A DNA stretch of 64,000 bases from CG2-30-68-42 sp037440385 (GCA_037440385.1 JBBIUI010000004.1:1-64000); one strand, 5' to 3'; shown: positions 41,530 through 52,091, counted from the stretch's first letter. Notes: generated by a model not told the origin, from the letters alone. Numbers and translations are program-made.

Positions 41530-42437
41530 GGGGTGCGGCGCTTCGCCGCGATCGCCCGGCCGGCCCTGGAGCCGGACTCCCGGCCCAGTTGCGCGCAGAT
41601 GTAGGCGCCCGCGTGCGCGAGCCGAACGAGGTCGACGCCGGTCGCGATGCCCAGCCCGTCCATCAGATAGACCACGTCCTCGGTGGCCACGTTGCCCGAG
41701 GCTCCCGGCGCGTAGGGGCAGCCGCCCAGTCCGGCGACGCTCGCATCGAACACCGAAACGCCCAGTTCGAGCGAGGCGTAGATGTTGGCGAGCGCCTGGC
41801 CGTAGGTGTCGTGGAAATGACCGGCGAGTCGCGCCTGCGGCACACGGGCCATGACGGCTTCGAGCATGCGCTGCGTCCTGCCGGGCGTGCCCACGCCTAT
41901 CGTGTCTCCGAGCGACAGTTCGTGACAGCCCAGCTCGTGCAGCCTGGCGGCGACATCGGCCACCGCCTCCGGCGCGACGTCGCCCTGATACGGGCAGCCG
42001 AGCGCGCACGACACGTAGCCGCGCACGCGCACGCCGGCTCGTGCCGCCGCCCCGGCGACCGGGCGGAAGCGCTCGATCGACTCCGCGATCGAGCAGTTGA
42101 TGTTCCTGCGCGAGAACGCCTCCGAGGCCGCGGCGAACACCGCGATCTCCGTGGCACCCGCGGCGAGCGCCTGTTCGAAGCCCTTCAGGTTGGGCACCAG
42201 CACCGGATAACTCACCCCGGGCCGCCGTTCGATGCCGGCCATCACCTGCGCCGCATCGGCCATCTGCGGCACCCACTTCGGCGACACGAAGGCGGTCGCC
42301 TCGATCGCCTCGAGTCCGGCATCGCCGAGCCGCCGGATCAGCTCGATCTTGACCGCCGCCGCGACCTCGCGCGGCTCGTTCTGCAGGCCGTCCCGAGGGC
42401 CGACCTCGACGATACGGACGCGCCGGGGCAGCCTCAC
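41517..42437 (-). CDS. liuE: Hydroxymethylglutaryl-CoA lyase
   Basis: Last step of leucine catabolism: HMG-CoA to acetyl-CoA and acetoacetate. It has 306 residues, TIM-barrel family: VRIVEVGPRDGLQNEPREV, the metal and substrate region FHDTYGQALANIYASLELG, and the signature Cys loop SVAGLGGCPYAPGASGNVATED. The start is GTG 42437. It is 58 bp after liuD. Confidence 0.96.
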   Translation of the reverse strand: MRLPRRVRIVEVGPRDGLQNEPREVAAAVKIELIRRLGDAGLEAIEATAFVSPKWVPQMADAAQVMAGIERRPGVSYPVLVPNLKGFEQALAAGATEIAVFAAASEAFSRRNINCSIAESIERFRPVAGAAARAGVRVRGYVSCALGCPYQGDVAPEAVADVAARLHELGCHELSLGDTIGVGTPGRTQRMLEAVMARVPQARLAGHFHDTYGQALANIYASLELGVSVFDASVAGLGGCPYAPGASGNVATEDVVYLMDGLGIATGVDLVRLAHAGAYICAQLGRESGSRAGRAIAAKRRTPCAR

Positions 42438-42495
42438 GACGGCCTCGTCGCGACGGCACCGGGGAGACGTCGGCGCTTGCGTGCTGTGGCGTGAT

Positions 42496-44538
42496 TCATG
42501 GCTGTTCGGGCTCGAAATCGACCAGCTCGGTGCCTTCCGCCACCGAGTCGCCGGCTGCGTAGCGAAACGACCTGACCTTTCCTTTGGCAGGCGCGCTGAG
42601 GGTGTGTTCCATCTTCATCGCTTCGAGCACGAGCAGCGGCGCGCCTTTCTCCAGCACCGCGCCCGGTCGGGCCAGCAGCTCGATGATCTTGCCGGGCATC
42701 GGCGCGACCAGGCCTGCGGCTGCGCCTTCGCTCGCGCCGGCATGGTGCAGCGGATCGACGCGCGTCAGTTGCCAGGCGCGCCCATGCAGGAACACATGGC
42801 GCTTGTCGCCGACCGCGATGACCGTCGCCGGAAATCGCATGCCGCCCAGTTCGGCGCGCAGCGTGCTGTTGCCGGTGCGGGTGCCGTGCGCGGACGTGCG
42901 ACGGCCGTCGAGCTCGAGCTCGTAGCCGCCGGTCGCGCCGTTTGCGCGGTTCGCATCGTTCGAATAGCCGACCGCGACCGCCGTTTCCACCGCGGCATGG
43001 CGGAAGACCAGCGTGCGGCGCAGCGACGCGTTCAGCCGCCAGCCGTCGCGCAGATGCCAGGGCGAATGCGGGTCGGCGTGCGCCGCGGCGGCCTCGCGTG
43101 CGGATTCTTCCTCGCGCAGCAGCTCGGCGAGCGCCGCGACGAGATAGACCTCGGACGGTGCGCCGCCGTCTTGCGGAAACAGGTACGGCCGCTCGCGCTC
43201 GATGAGCCCGGTGTCCAGATCGGCACCGGCGAACGCCGGACAGGCCACCAGCCGCGACAGGAAATCGACGTTGGTCGCCACGCCGACCACGCGAACCTGC
43301 GCGAGCGACTGCAGCATGCGGGCGCAGGCGCGTTCGCGGGCGTCTTCCGCACCGCCGTCCCAGACGATCAGCTTGGCGATCATCGGATCGTAGTGCGGCG
43401 TGATCTCGTCGCCCTGTTCGACGCCGGTGTCGATGCGCACGTTGATCGATTCGGCCGGCTGCGCGAAGTGGATCAGCCGTCCGGTGGAGGGCAGGAAATC
43501 CCTGGACGGATCCTCGGCATAGACGCGCGCCTCGATCGCATGGCCGTGGATCGCGAGCTGCTCCTGCGCGAGCGGCAGCGGTTCTCCCGAGGCGATGCGC
43601 AACTGCCACTCGACGAGATCGAGCCCGGTGATCATCTCGGTGACCGGATGCTCGACCTGCAGCCTGGTGTTCATTTCCATGAAGAAGAACGAGCCGTCCC
43701 GCTGGACGATGAACTCGACGGTGCCCGCGCCGACATAGCCGACCGCCTTCGCCGCCTCGACCGCGGCCCTTCCCATCGCGGCGCGCCGCTGCGCCGTCAT
43801 GCCGGGCGCGGGCGCTTCCTCGAGCACTTTCTGATGGCGGCGCTGCACCGAGCAGTCGCGCTCGAACAGGTGCACGCAGTTGCCGCGGCTGTCGGCGAAG
43901 ATCTGGACCTCGATGTGGCGCGCTCGCTCGACATGGCGCTCGATCAGCACGCGGTCGTCGCCGAAGCTCGAAGCCGCCTCGCGCCGGCACGATGCGAGCG
44001 CCGCGTCGAACGCCGCCGGTTCCCGAACGACGCGCATGCCCTTGCCGCCGCCGCCTGCCACGGCTTTGATCAGCAGCGGATAACCGATGCGCCCGGCCTG
44101 CTCGGCGAGGAAGTCCGCATCCTGGTTTTCGCCGTGATAGCCCGGCACCACCGGCACGCCCGCGCGCTCCATCAGCGCCTTGGCGGCGCTCTTGGAACCC
44201 ATCGCACGCATCGCGGCGGCCGGCGGGCCGATGAAGGCGAGTCCCGCTTCGGCGCACGCCTGCGCGAAGTCCGCGTTCTCGGACAGGAAGCCATAGCCCG
44301 GATGGATGGCCTGGGCGCCGGTCGCCTCGGCCGCGTCGAGGATGCGCTGCGCGACGAGATAGCTCTCGCGCGCGCTCGCCGCACCGATGCGCACGCCCTC
44401 GTCGGCGAGCCGCACGTGGCGCGCCGACGCGTCGGCATCGGAATAGACGGCGACGCAGCGCACGCCGAGCCGGCGCGCGCTGCGCAGGATCCGGCAGGCG
44501 ATCTCGCCGCGATTGGCGATCAGGATCTTGTCGAACAT
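42496..44538 (-). CDS. liuD: Methylcrotonyl-CoA carboxylase, biotin-carrying subunit
   Basis: Biotin-dependent subunit that carboxylates biotin for 3-methylcrotonyl-CoA. At 680 residues it has the biotin carboxylase domain (MFDKILIANRGEIACRI, GGGGKGMRVV, MNTRLQVEHPVTEMITGLDLVEWQL), a linker domain, and a C-terminal biotinyl domain with Lys642 in EAMKMEH. Acyl-CoA carboxylases share this build; pairing with liuB and liuC assigns it to leucine degradation. It starts immediately after the liuC stop. Confidence 0.95.
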   Translation of the reverse strand: MFDKILIANRGEIACRILRSARRLGVRCVAVYSDADASARHVRLADEGVRIGAASARESYLVAQRILDAAEATGAQAIHPGYGFLSENADFAQACAEAGLAFIGPPAAAMRAMGSKSAAKALMERAGVPVVPGYHGENQDADFLAEQAGRIGYPLLIKAVAGGGGKGMRVVREPAAFDAALASCRREAASSFGDDRVLIERHVERARHIEVQIFADSRGNCVHLFERDCSVQRRHQKVLEEAPAPGMTAQRRAAMGRAAVEAAKAVGYVGAGTVEFIVQRDGSFFFMEMNTRLQVEHPVTEMITGLDLVEWQLRIASGEPLPLAQEQLAIHGHAIEARVYAEDPSRDFLPSTGRLIHFAQPAESINVRIDTGVEQGDEITPHYDPMIAKLIVWDGGAEDARERACARMLQSLAQVRVVGVATNVDFLSRLVACPAFAGADLDTGLIERERPYLFPQDGGAPSEVYLVAALAELLREEESAREAAAAHADPHSPWHLRDGWRLNASLRRTLVFRHAAVETAVAVGYSNDANRANGATGGYELELDGRRTSAHGTRTGNSTLRAELGGMRFPATVIAVGDKRHVFLHGRAWQLTRVDPLHHAGASEGAAAGLVAPMPGKIIELLARPGAVLEKGAPLLVLEAMKMEHTLSAPAKGKVRSFRYAAGDSVAEGTELVDFEPEQP

Positions 44539-45330
44539 TCAGTCGCGTGCCAGCCAGGACGGCTTGCGCTTGTCGAGGAACGCGGACATGCCCTCCCTGC
44601 CCTCGTCACTGGCTCGCACGCGTGCGATGCGCGCCGCCGTGTCCTCGACGAGCTCGTCGGTGACCGGCCGACCGGCCACCGCACGGATCAGCGCCTTGCA
44701 CTCGCCGAGCGCCCGCGGGCCGTTGGCGAGCAGCGCATCGACGAGTTCGCCGAGCGCCTCGTCGAGCTCGGCCTCGCCCGGAACGATCTCGTGCAGCAGG
44801 CCGATCCGGTACGCCTCGGCGGCGGACAGCCGCTCGGCGGTGAGCAGGTAGCGGCGCGCCTTGCGCGCACCGATCGCCGCGAGGACATAGGGGCTGATGA
44901 CGGCGGGGATGATGCCGAGCTTCACTTCGGTGAGCGCGAACTGCGCATCATAGGTCGCGATCGCGATGTCGCAGGCCGCGATCAGGCCCACGCCGCCACC
45001 GTAGGCCGGCCCCTGCACCCGCGCGAGCGTCGGCTTGCCGAGCTCGTCGAGCGTGCGCAGCAACCGGGCCAGATCGAGGGTGTCGCGCCGGGCCTGTTCG
45101 GCGCCGTAGCCTGCGGCGCGTTTCATCCAGTTGAGGTCGGCGCCCGCGCAGAAGCTCCTGCCCCGCGAGCCCAGGACCACGACGCGCACGGCGGCATCGG
45201 CGTCCATGTCCGAGAGCGCCGCGGTCAGCTCGCGGATCAGCACGTCGTCGAAGGCATTGTGCCGTTCGGGCCGGTTCAGCGTGATCAGTCCCACGCCCGC
45301 GTCGATCTCCGTCAGGATGGTCTCGCTCAT
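44539..45330 (-). CDS. liuC: Methylglutaconyl-CoA hydratase (enoyl-CoA hydratase family)
   Basis: Crotonase-fold enzyme hydrating 3-methylglutaconyl-CoA to HMG-CoA. It has 263 residues: oxyanion-hole segments SFCAGADLNWMKR and VQGPAYGGGVGLIAACDIAIA, and TEVKLGIIPAVISPYV. Start ATG 45330 has GAGGTG adjacent. Assignment to LiuC rests on its place between liuB (11 bp) and liuD. Confidence 0.92.
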   Translation of the reverse strand: MSETILTEIDAGVGLITLNRPERHNAFDDVLIRELTAALSDMDADAAVRVVVLGSRGRSFCAGADLNWMKRAAGYGAEQARRDTLDLARLLRTLDELGKPTLARVQGPAYGGGVGLIAACDIAIATYDAQFALTEVKLGIIPAVISPYVLAAIGARKARRYLLTAERLSAAEAYRIGLLHEIVPGEAELDEALGELVDALLANGPRALGECKALIRAVAGRPVTDELVEDTAARIARVRASDEGREGMSAFLDKRKPSWLARD

Positions 45331-45341
45331 CACCTCGCTCC

Positions 45342-46949
<1,608 letters not shown>

Positions 46950-47031
46950 GCGCACGCGCCGGCATGCGCCGGCCGCCCGAAGCCCGTCGTTCGACCCATG
47001 GCGCCGGCCCGTACGGTGCGAGTCCCGCGGC

Positions 47032-48162
47032 TCACACGAGCGCGCGGCCGATGACCAGCCGCTGGATGTCGCTCGCGCCCTCGTAGATCTGCGTCACGCG
47101 CACGTCGCGATAGATGCGCTCGACGGGGAAGTCCGCGACATAGCCGTAGCCGCCGTGGATCTGGATCGCATCCGAACAGGTCTTCTCCGCGATCTCGGAG
47201 GCGAACAGCTTGGCCATCGAGGCCTCCTTCAGGCACGGCCGGCCCGCGTCGCGCAGCGCCGCCGCATGCAGCGTGAGCTGGCGCGCCGCCTCGATCCGGG
47301 TCGCCATGTCGGCGAGCCGGAAATTCACCGCCTGGTGCTCGATGATCGGCTTGCCGAAGGCTTCGCGCTGTTTCGCGTAGGCGAGCGCGGCATCGAAGGC
47401 CGAGCGCGCCATGCCCACCGATTGCGCGGCGATGCCGATGCGGCCCGCCTCGAGGTTGGCAAGCGCGATCCGGTAACCCTCGCCCCGCGCCCCGAGCAGG
47501 TTTCCGGCCGGGATGCGGCAGTGCTCGAACAGGATCTGCGCGGTGTCCGAGGCGTGCTGGCCCATCTTCTCCTCGACGCGTGCGACGACATAGCCCGGTG
47601 TGCGGGTCTCAACGATGAAGCACGAGATGCCCTTCTTGCCCAGCTCGCGGTCGGTGACCGCGAAGACGATCGCCACGTCGGCGTTCTTGCCCGAAGTGAT
47701 GAACTGCTTGACGCCATCGAGCACCCATTCGTCGCCGTCCCTGACCGCCGTGGTCCGGATCGCCGCGGCGTCCGAGCCGACATGGGGCTCGGTCAGGCAG
47801 AAACAGCCGAGTCGTTCGCCGCGCGCCAGCGGCCTGAGGTATCGCTCCTTCTGTTCGTCCGTGCCGAAGGCGAGCAGCGGTCCGCACACCACCGAATTGT
47901 TGACGCTCAGAATCGTCGAGGTGGCTCCGTCGCCCGCGGCGATCTCCTCCAGTGCGAGCGCGAGCGACACGTAGTCCATGCCTGCGCCGCCCCAGCGTTC
48001 CGGCACCACCATGCCGAAGGCGCCCAGCGCCGCGAGCTCCGCGAGCGCCTCGCGCGGGAAGCTGGCGCGCTTGTCCCACTGGGCGGCAAACGGTGCGAGA
48101 CGCTCGCGCGCAAACTCGCGCATCGCATCGCGGACCATCCGTTGTTCCTGCGTCAGCAGCAT
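47032..48162 (-). CDS. Acyl-CoA dehydrogenase (short/branched-chain type)
   Basis: FAD enzyme of 376 residues oxidising an acyl-CoA at C2-C3. It has the ACAD motifs CFCLTEPHVGSDAAAIRTTA and QIHGGYGYVADFPVERIYRDVRVTQIYEGASDIQRL. The Glu in YEG is at the position of the catalytic base in short-, medium- and short-branched-chain dehydrogenases, unlike isovaleryl-CoA dehydrogenase. It may act on 2-methylbutyryl-, isobutyryl- or butyryl-CoA; the place in the liu operon favours branched chains. 32 bp after the thiolase. Confidence 0.9.
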   Translation of the reverse strand: MLLTQEQRMVRDAMREFARERLAPFAAQWDKRASFPREALAELAALGAFGMVVPERWGGAGMDYVSLALALEEIAAGDGATSTILSVNNSVVCGPLLAFGTDEQKERYLRPLARGERLGCFCLTEPHVGSDAAAIRTTAVRDGDEWVLDGVKQFITSGKNADVAIVFAVTDRELGKKGISCFIVETRTPGYVVARVEEKMGQHASDTAQILFEHCRIPAGNLLGARGEGYRIALANLEAGRIGIAAQSVGMARSAFDAALAYAKQREAFGKPIIEHQAVNFRLADMATRIEAARQLTLHAAALRDAGRPCLKEASMAKLFASEIAEKTCSDAIQIHGGYGYVADFPVERIYRDVRVTQIYEGASDIQRLVIGRALV

Positions 48163-48194
48163 GTCGTCATGCCCGCGATCTACGTCGATGCACG

Positions 48195-49379
48195 TCAAGC
48201 CAGCTCGATCGCCAGTGCGGTGGCCTCGCCGCCGCCGATGCACAGGCTGGCGATGCCGCGCTTGCCGCCGAGCTTTCGCAGCGCACCGATCAGCGTGACG
48301 ACGATCCGCGCGCCCGACGCGCCGATCGGGTGCCCCAGCGCGCAGGCGCCCCCGTGCACATTGACCTGGTCGTGCGGCAGGCCGTGCTCGCGCATCGCGG
48401 CCATCGTCACCACCGCGAACGCCTCGTTGATCTCGTACAGATCGACGCCCGAAGCGCTCCATCCGGTACGCTCGTACAGCTTGCGGATCGCGCCCACCGG
48501 TGCGGTGGTAAACCACGCCGGTTCCTGCGCGAAGGTGCTGTGCGCGACGATCCTCGCCAGCGGGGCCAATCCCAGCTCGTCCGCGGTCGAGCGGCGCATC
48601 AGCACCATCGCGGCCGCGCCGTCGGAGATCGAGCTGGAGTTGGCGGCCGTCACGCTGCCGTCCTTCCTGAAGGCGGGCTTGAGCGTGGGGATCTTGTCGA
48701 TCTGCGCCTTGAACGGCAGCTCGTCGTGCTCGACGACGGTGTCGCCCTTCCTGCCGGTGACGGTGACCGGCACGGTCTCCCACGCGAACGAGCCGTCGGT
48801 ATTCGCCTTCCGCGCGCGCATCGTCGAGGTGATCGAGAACTCGTCCTGCTGGGCGCGCGTGAACGCGTATTTCGACGCGCAGTCCTCGGCGAAGGTGCCC
48901 ATCAGGCGGCCCTTGTCGTAGGCATCCTCGAGCCCGTCGAGGAACATGTGATCGAGGATCTGGCCGTGCCCCATGCGGTAGCCCCCGCGCGCCTTCGGCA
49001 GCAGGTAGGGTGCATTGGTCATCGACTCCATGCCCCCGGCCACCATGATGCGGTTGGTGCCGGCGAGCAGCATGTCGTGGGCGAACATCGTCGCACGCAT
49101 GCCCGAGCCGCACATCTTGTTTACGGTGGTGCAGCCGGCCGCGAGCGGCAGTCCCGCGCCGAGCGAGGCCTGACGCGCAGGCGCCTGCCCCTGTCCGGCG
49201 GGCAGCACGCAGCCCATGATCACTTCATCGACCTGTTCGGGGCGAATGCCCGCGCGCTCGACGGCGGCGCGGATCGCGGCCGAGCCGAGCTGGGCGCAGG
49301 TCAGGCTGCCGAACACGCCCTGGAAACCTCCCAGCGGTGTGCGGGCGGCGGAAACGATGACTACGGGATCGTTGCTCAT
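48195..49379 (-). CDS. Acetyl-CoA acetyltransferase (thiolase)
   Basis: A 394-residue thiolase with nucleophile Cys in NKMCGSGMRATMFA, GGMESMTNAPYLLPKARGG, HGGACALGHPIGASGAR and the C-terminal CIGGGEATA. It resembles biosynthetic acetoacetyl-CoA thiolases (PhaA/AtoB type). In this operon it can cleave acetoacetyl-CoA from leucine; it could equally condense acetyl-CoA for polyhydroxybutyrate, since phaC lies 5 kb away. ATG 49379 is chosen because the N-terminal NDPVVIVSAARTPLGG follows directly. Confidence 0.93.
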   Translation of the reverse strand: MSNDPVVIVSAARTPLGGFQGVFGSLTCAQLGSAAIRAAVERAGIRPEQVDEVIMGCVLPAGQGQAPARQASLGAGLPLAAGCTTVNKMCGSGMRATMFAHDMLLAGTNRIMVAGGMESMTNAPYLLPKARGGYRMGHGQILDHMFLDGLEDAYDKGRLMGTFAEDCASKYAFTRAQQDEFSITSTMRARKANTDGSFAWETVPVTVTGRKGDTVVEHDELPFKAQIDKIPTLKPAFRKDGSVTAANSSSISDGAAAMVLMRRSTADELGLAPLARIVAHSTFAQEPAWFTTAPVGAIRKLYERTGWSASGVDLYEINEAFAVVTMAAMREHGLPHDQVNVHGGACALGHPIGASGARIVVTLIGALRKLGGKRGIASLCIGGGEATALAIELA

Positions 49380-49393
49380 CTGAGGGACTCCGT

Positions 49394-49846
49394 TCAGGTT
49401 TGACAATCCTGCCAGGGCAGGTCATAGACTACCTTGAATCGTTCGCAGCGATCGCGCAGCGGCTGCGGCAGCGCGCATGCCTTGCGCGCGCCGGTATCGA
49501 TGAACACGCCGGTGAGCAGCGTCAGCGCCGCGATCTCGTCGGTCGCGGCATTGCGCATCTCATGCACGAAACGCACGGACCTGCCGCTGGTGCCGAGGAT
49601 GCCGGAGCGCACCGTCACGATGTCACCGGCATGCAGCTCGCGCCGGTATGCGATGCGCTGATCGACCGCGGCCATGCCGCGGCGGTTCTCGCGCAGATAG
49701 CCCGGCGTCATGCCGAGCATCGAAAAGAAGTTCCAGGTTCCCTCGTCGAACTTGCCGACGTACCACATGACGTTCATGTGGCCCATGTGATCGCAGTGCC
49801 AGGGATAGACCGTGCCGCGATAGCTCTCGACGAGGGCGTCCATCAT
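49394..49846 (-). CDS. Hot-dog acyl-CoA thioesterase 1 (4HBT type)
   Basis: A 150-residue single hot-dog domain protein with the 4HBT-like N-terminal motif YPWHCDHMGHMNVMWYVGKFDEGTWNFFSMLGMTPGYL, then VDQRIAYRRELHAGDIVTVRSGI. The conserved Asp and HMGHMN helix suggest hydrolysis of acyl-CoA. It overlaps the next hot-dog gene by 4 bp, and the two are clearly paralogous (DHMGHxNV, FxMLGxT). Its substrate is not known. Confidence 0.85.
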   Translation of the reverse strand: MMDALVESYRGTVYPWHCDHMGHMNVMWYVGKFDEGTWNFFSMLGMTPGYLRENRRGMAAVDQRIAYRRELHAGDIVTVRSGILGTSGRSVRFVHEMRNAATDEIAALTLLTGVFIDTGARKACALPQPLRDRCERFKVVYDLPWQDCQT

Positions 49847-50259
49847 CGCTTCTGCGCGAACAGCGCCCGCGCCTTTTCGGCCACCTCGGGCGGGAAGGCT
49901 CGCGACTTGCGCGCTTGCGGGTCCAGGCACACGACCGTGAACTCGCACGTCGCGCAGACCTCGCCCGTGTCCGTGTTCCACAGCTCGTGGCGAAAGCGCA
50001 GCACCTTCTCGCGCAGCTCCAGCATGTGGCTGCGAACCGCGACGGTATCGCCGGGGTACAGCTCCTTCAGGTAGCCGATGTTCTGCTGCACGGCCGCCAG
50101 ATGGACGGCGCCGCTGCGCAATACGGTGGCGGTCAGCCCGAGCATCGCATAGAACTGCCAGCAGGCCTGCTCGAACAGCTCGCAGTACGCGCGCACGTTG
50201 ATGTGGCCCATGTGATCGCGCTGCCACTCATGTAGCGTGCCTCGCGCGGTCTCGACCAT
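49843..50259 (-). CDS. Hot-dog acyl-CoA thioesterase 2 (4HBT type)
   Basis: A 138-residue paralog of its downstream neighbour: HEWQRDHMGHINVRAYCELFEQACWQFYAMLGLTATVL, then VQQNIGYLKELYPGDTVAVRSHMLEL and RFRHELWNTDTGEVCATCEFTVVCLD. It probably hydrolyses an acyl-CoA of the pathway or protects the CoA pool. The start ATG 50259 shares one base with the liuA stop. Confidence 0.85.
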   Translation of the reverse strand: MVETARGTLHEWQRDHMGHINVRAYCELFEQACWQFYAMLGLTATVLRSGAVHLAAVQQNIGYLKELYPGDTVAVRSHMLELREKVLRFRHELWNTDTGEVCATCEFTVVCLDPQARKSRAFPPEVAEKARALFAQKR

Positions 50260-51431
50260 CACAGCGTCTCCGAGAACAGCTCGCGGCCGATCAGCATGCG
50301 GCGGATCTCCGAGGTCCCCGCGCCGATCTCGTAGAGCTTCGCATCGCGCCACAGCCTGCCGGTCGGATACTCGTTGATGTAGCCATTGCCGCCCAGCGCC
50401 TGGATCGCCTCGCCGGCCATCCAGGTGGCCTTCTCGGCCGCGTACAGGATCGCGCCGGCGGCGTCCTTGCGCAGCGTGCGCGCGTGAGCGCTGCGGTCGC
50501 ACGCACGCGCCACCGCATAGACGTAGGCGCGGCACGCGTTGAAGGTCGTGTACATGTCGGCGAGCTTGGCCTGCATGAGCTGGAATTCTCCGATCGGCTG
50601 GCCGAACTGCTTTCGCTCATGCACGTAGGGGATCACCACGTCGAGGCATGCCGCCATGATGCCGAGCGGTCCGCCCGCGAGCACCGTGCGCTCGTAGTCG
50701 AGCCCGCTCATCAGCACGCGCACGCCCTCGCCGGGCCGGCCCAGCACGTTGTCCTCCGGAACCTCGCAGTCCCGGAACACCAGCTCGCAGGTATTGGAGC
50801 CGCGCATGCCGAGCTTGTCGAGTTTCTGCGCCGTCGAGAACCCCTCGAATCCCTTCTCGATCACGAAAGCGGTGATGCCGCGCGCACCGGCCTGCGGATC
50901 GGTCTTCGCATAGACCACCAGCGTGTCCGCGTCCGGACCGTTGGTGATCCACATCTTGTTGCCGTTGAGCACATAGCGATCGCCGCGCCGCTCGGCGCGC
51001 GTGCGCATCGACACGACGTCGGAGCCGGAACCGGGTTCGGACATCGCGAGCGCGCCCACATGCTCCCCGGAGATCAGCGAGGGCAGATACTTGCGTTTCT
51101 GCGCTTCGCTGCCGTTGCGCCGGATCTGGTTCACGCACAGGTTCGAGTGCGCCCCGTAGGACAGGCCGACCGCGGCCGAGGCGCGCGAGACCTCCTCCAT
51201 CGCGACGACGTGCGCCAGGTAGCCCATGCCGGCGCCGCCCCAGTCCTCCTCCACCGAGATGCCCAGCAGTCCGAGTCCGCCGAGCTTGCGCCACAGGTCC
51301 ATCGGAAACCGGTTGTCACGGTCGATCTGGGCCGCGCGCGGTGCGATCTCGGTGGCGGCAAAGCCGCGCACGGACTCGCGCAGCATGTCGATCGTCTCGC
51401 CGAGGTCGAAGTCTAGCGTCGGATGGTTCAT
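50259..51431 (-). CDS. liuA: Isovaleryl-CoA dehydrogenase
   Basis: First committed step of isovalerate/leucine degradation: isovaleryl-CoA to 3-methylcrotonyl-CoA. The 390-residue enzyme has ALAMSEPGSGSDVVSMRTRAE, WITNGPDADTLVVYAKT and SGLDYERTVLAGGPLGIM, in which the Glu corresponds to the unusual catalytic base (Glu254) of isovaleryl-CoA dehydrogenase. At the position where other dehydrogenases keep their Glu it reads YEIGAGTSEIRR. It overlaps the thioesterase genes on both sides. Confidence 0.95.
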   Translation of the reverse strand: MNHPTLDFDLGETIDMLRESVRGFAATEIAPRAAQIDRDNRFPMDLWRKLGGLGLLGISVEEDWGGAGMGYLAHVVAMEEVSRASAAVGLSYGAHSNLCVNQIRRNGSEAQKRKYLPSLISGEHVGALAMSEPGSGSDVVSMRTRAERRGDRYVLNGNKMWITNGPDADTLVVYAKTDPQAGARGITAFVIEKGFEGFSTAQKLDKLGMRGSNTCELVFRDCEVPEDNVLGRPGEGVRVLMSGLDYERTVLAGGPLGIMAACLDVVIPYVHERKQFGQPIGEFQLMQAKLADMYTTFNACRAYVYAVARACDRSAHARTLRKDAAGAILYAAEKATWMAGEAIQALGGNGYINEYPTGRLWRDAKLYEIGAGTSEIRRMLIGRELFSETL

Positions 51432-51919
51432 GACGGATTCTCCTTGCGCCGGATGTCGCGGTCGTCGGGCCTGCCGTGCAGCGTGATCAGCGTCTGCTGC
51501 ATGCTCGCGCAGTGTATCGTGCGCGAATCGCGGATCACATAGACTTCGCCGCGCGTGATCACCAGCGTGCGTCCCGGCTTGATCACCTCACCCTGGGCGA
51601 TCAGCATCTGGCCATCCGCCGGTGCGAGCAGGTTGAGCTTGTACTCGACGGTCAGCACCGAGGCGTGCGCCGGCATCAGCGTATAACCGGCATAACCTCC
51701 GGCGTTGTCGATGATCGCACCGACGATGCCCGCCTGAAAATAGCCGTGCTGCTGCGTGAGCTCCTCGCGGTAGGGCAGCCGGATCTCGCACCAGCCGGGC
51801 GCAAGCTGGCCGAGCTCGGCGCCGAGGAAGGCCATGACCTTCTGCCGGGCGAAACTCGCCCGCACCCGTTGCGCATAATCCGGATCGGATGCCTGAAAGC
51901 GTTCGGGCGGATGCCTCAC
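51428..51919 (-). CDS. PaaI-family hot-dog thioesterase, first gene of the liu operon
   Basis: A 163-residue hot-dog protein with the PaaI-type pattern LPYREELTQQHGYFQAGIVGAIIDNAGGYAGYTLMPAHASVLTVEYKLNLLAPADG. It is predicted to hydrolyse acyl-CoA thioesters. Start is GTG 51919, set by AGGAGG at 51926-51931 with 6-nt spacing; a longer frame upstream would cross the operator. It overlaps liuA by 4 bp, and the LiuR operator is 65 bp upstream. Confidence 0.87.
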   Translation of the reverse strand: MRHPPERFQASDPDYAQRVRASFARQKVMAFLGAELGQLAPGWCEIRLPYREELTQQHGYFQAGIVGAIIDNAGGYAGYTLMPAHASVLTVEYKLNLLAPADGQMLIAQGEVIKPGRTLVITRGEVYVIRDSRTIHCASMQQTLITLHGRPDDRDIRRKENPS

Positions 51920-51977
51920 CGATTTCCTCCTGGAGTTCGCGGGGTTCGCGCCGGCGGGAACAGTCCCGGCAGCCTGG

Positions 51978-52006
51978 ATTGTGGTTGACGTTAACGTTAA
52001 CGTCAA
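51978..52006 (-). promoter_or_regulatory. Promoter of the liu operon overlapping the LiuR operator
   Basis: On the minus strand TTGACG (52006-52001), formed by one arm of the palindrome, is followed after 17 bp by CACAAT (51983-51978), four of six matches to a -10 box. Transcription would start near 51971, about 50 bp before the GTG. MerR-family operators typically sit in the -35/-10 spacer, as here, although their spacers are often 19 bp. Confidence 0.5.
51985..52006. promoter_or_regulatory. Perfect 22-bp palindrome, likely LiuR operator
   Basis: Two 11-base arms, TTGACGTTAAC and its exact reverse complement, abut with no spacer. The repeat is AT-rich within a very GC-rich region. It lies between liuR (stop at 52092) and the first liu operon gene. 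The ACGTTAACGT-like core resembles sites reported for LiuR in proteobacteria. No second copy is seen upstream of liuR. Confidence 0.8.
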
Positions 52007-52091
52007 GCCCCGTCGCGACGGCCGCCGCGCGACGGGCCATCCCGACGGGTGCGCTGAGACGGCCCCGATCCGACGGCGCCAATCCCGAGCA

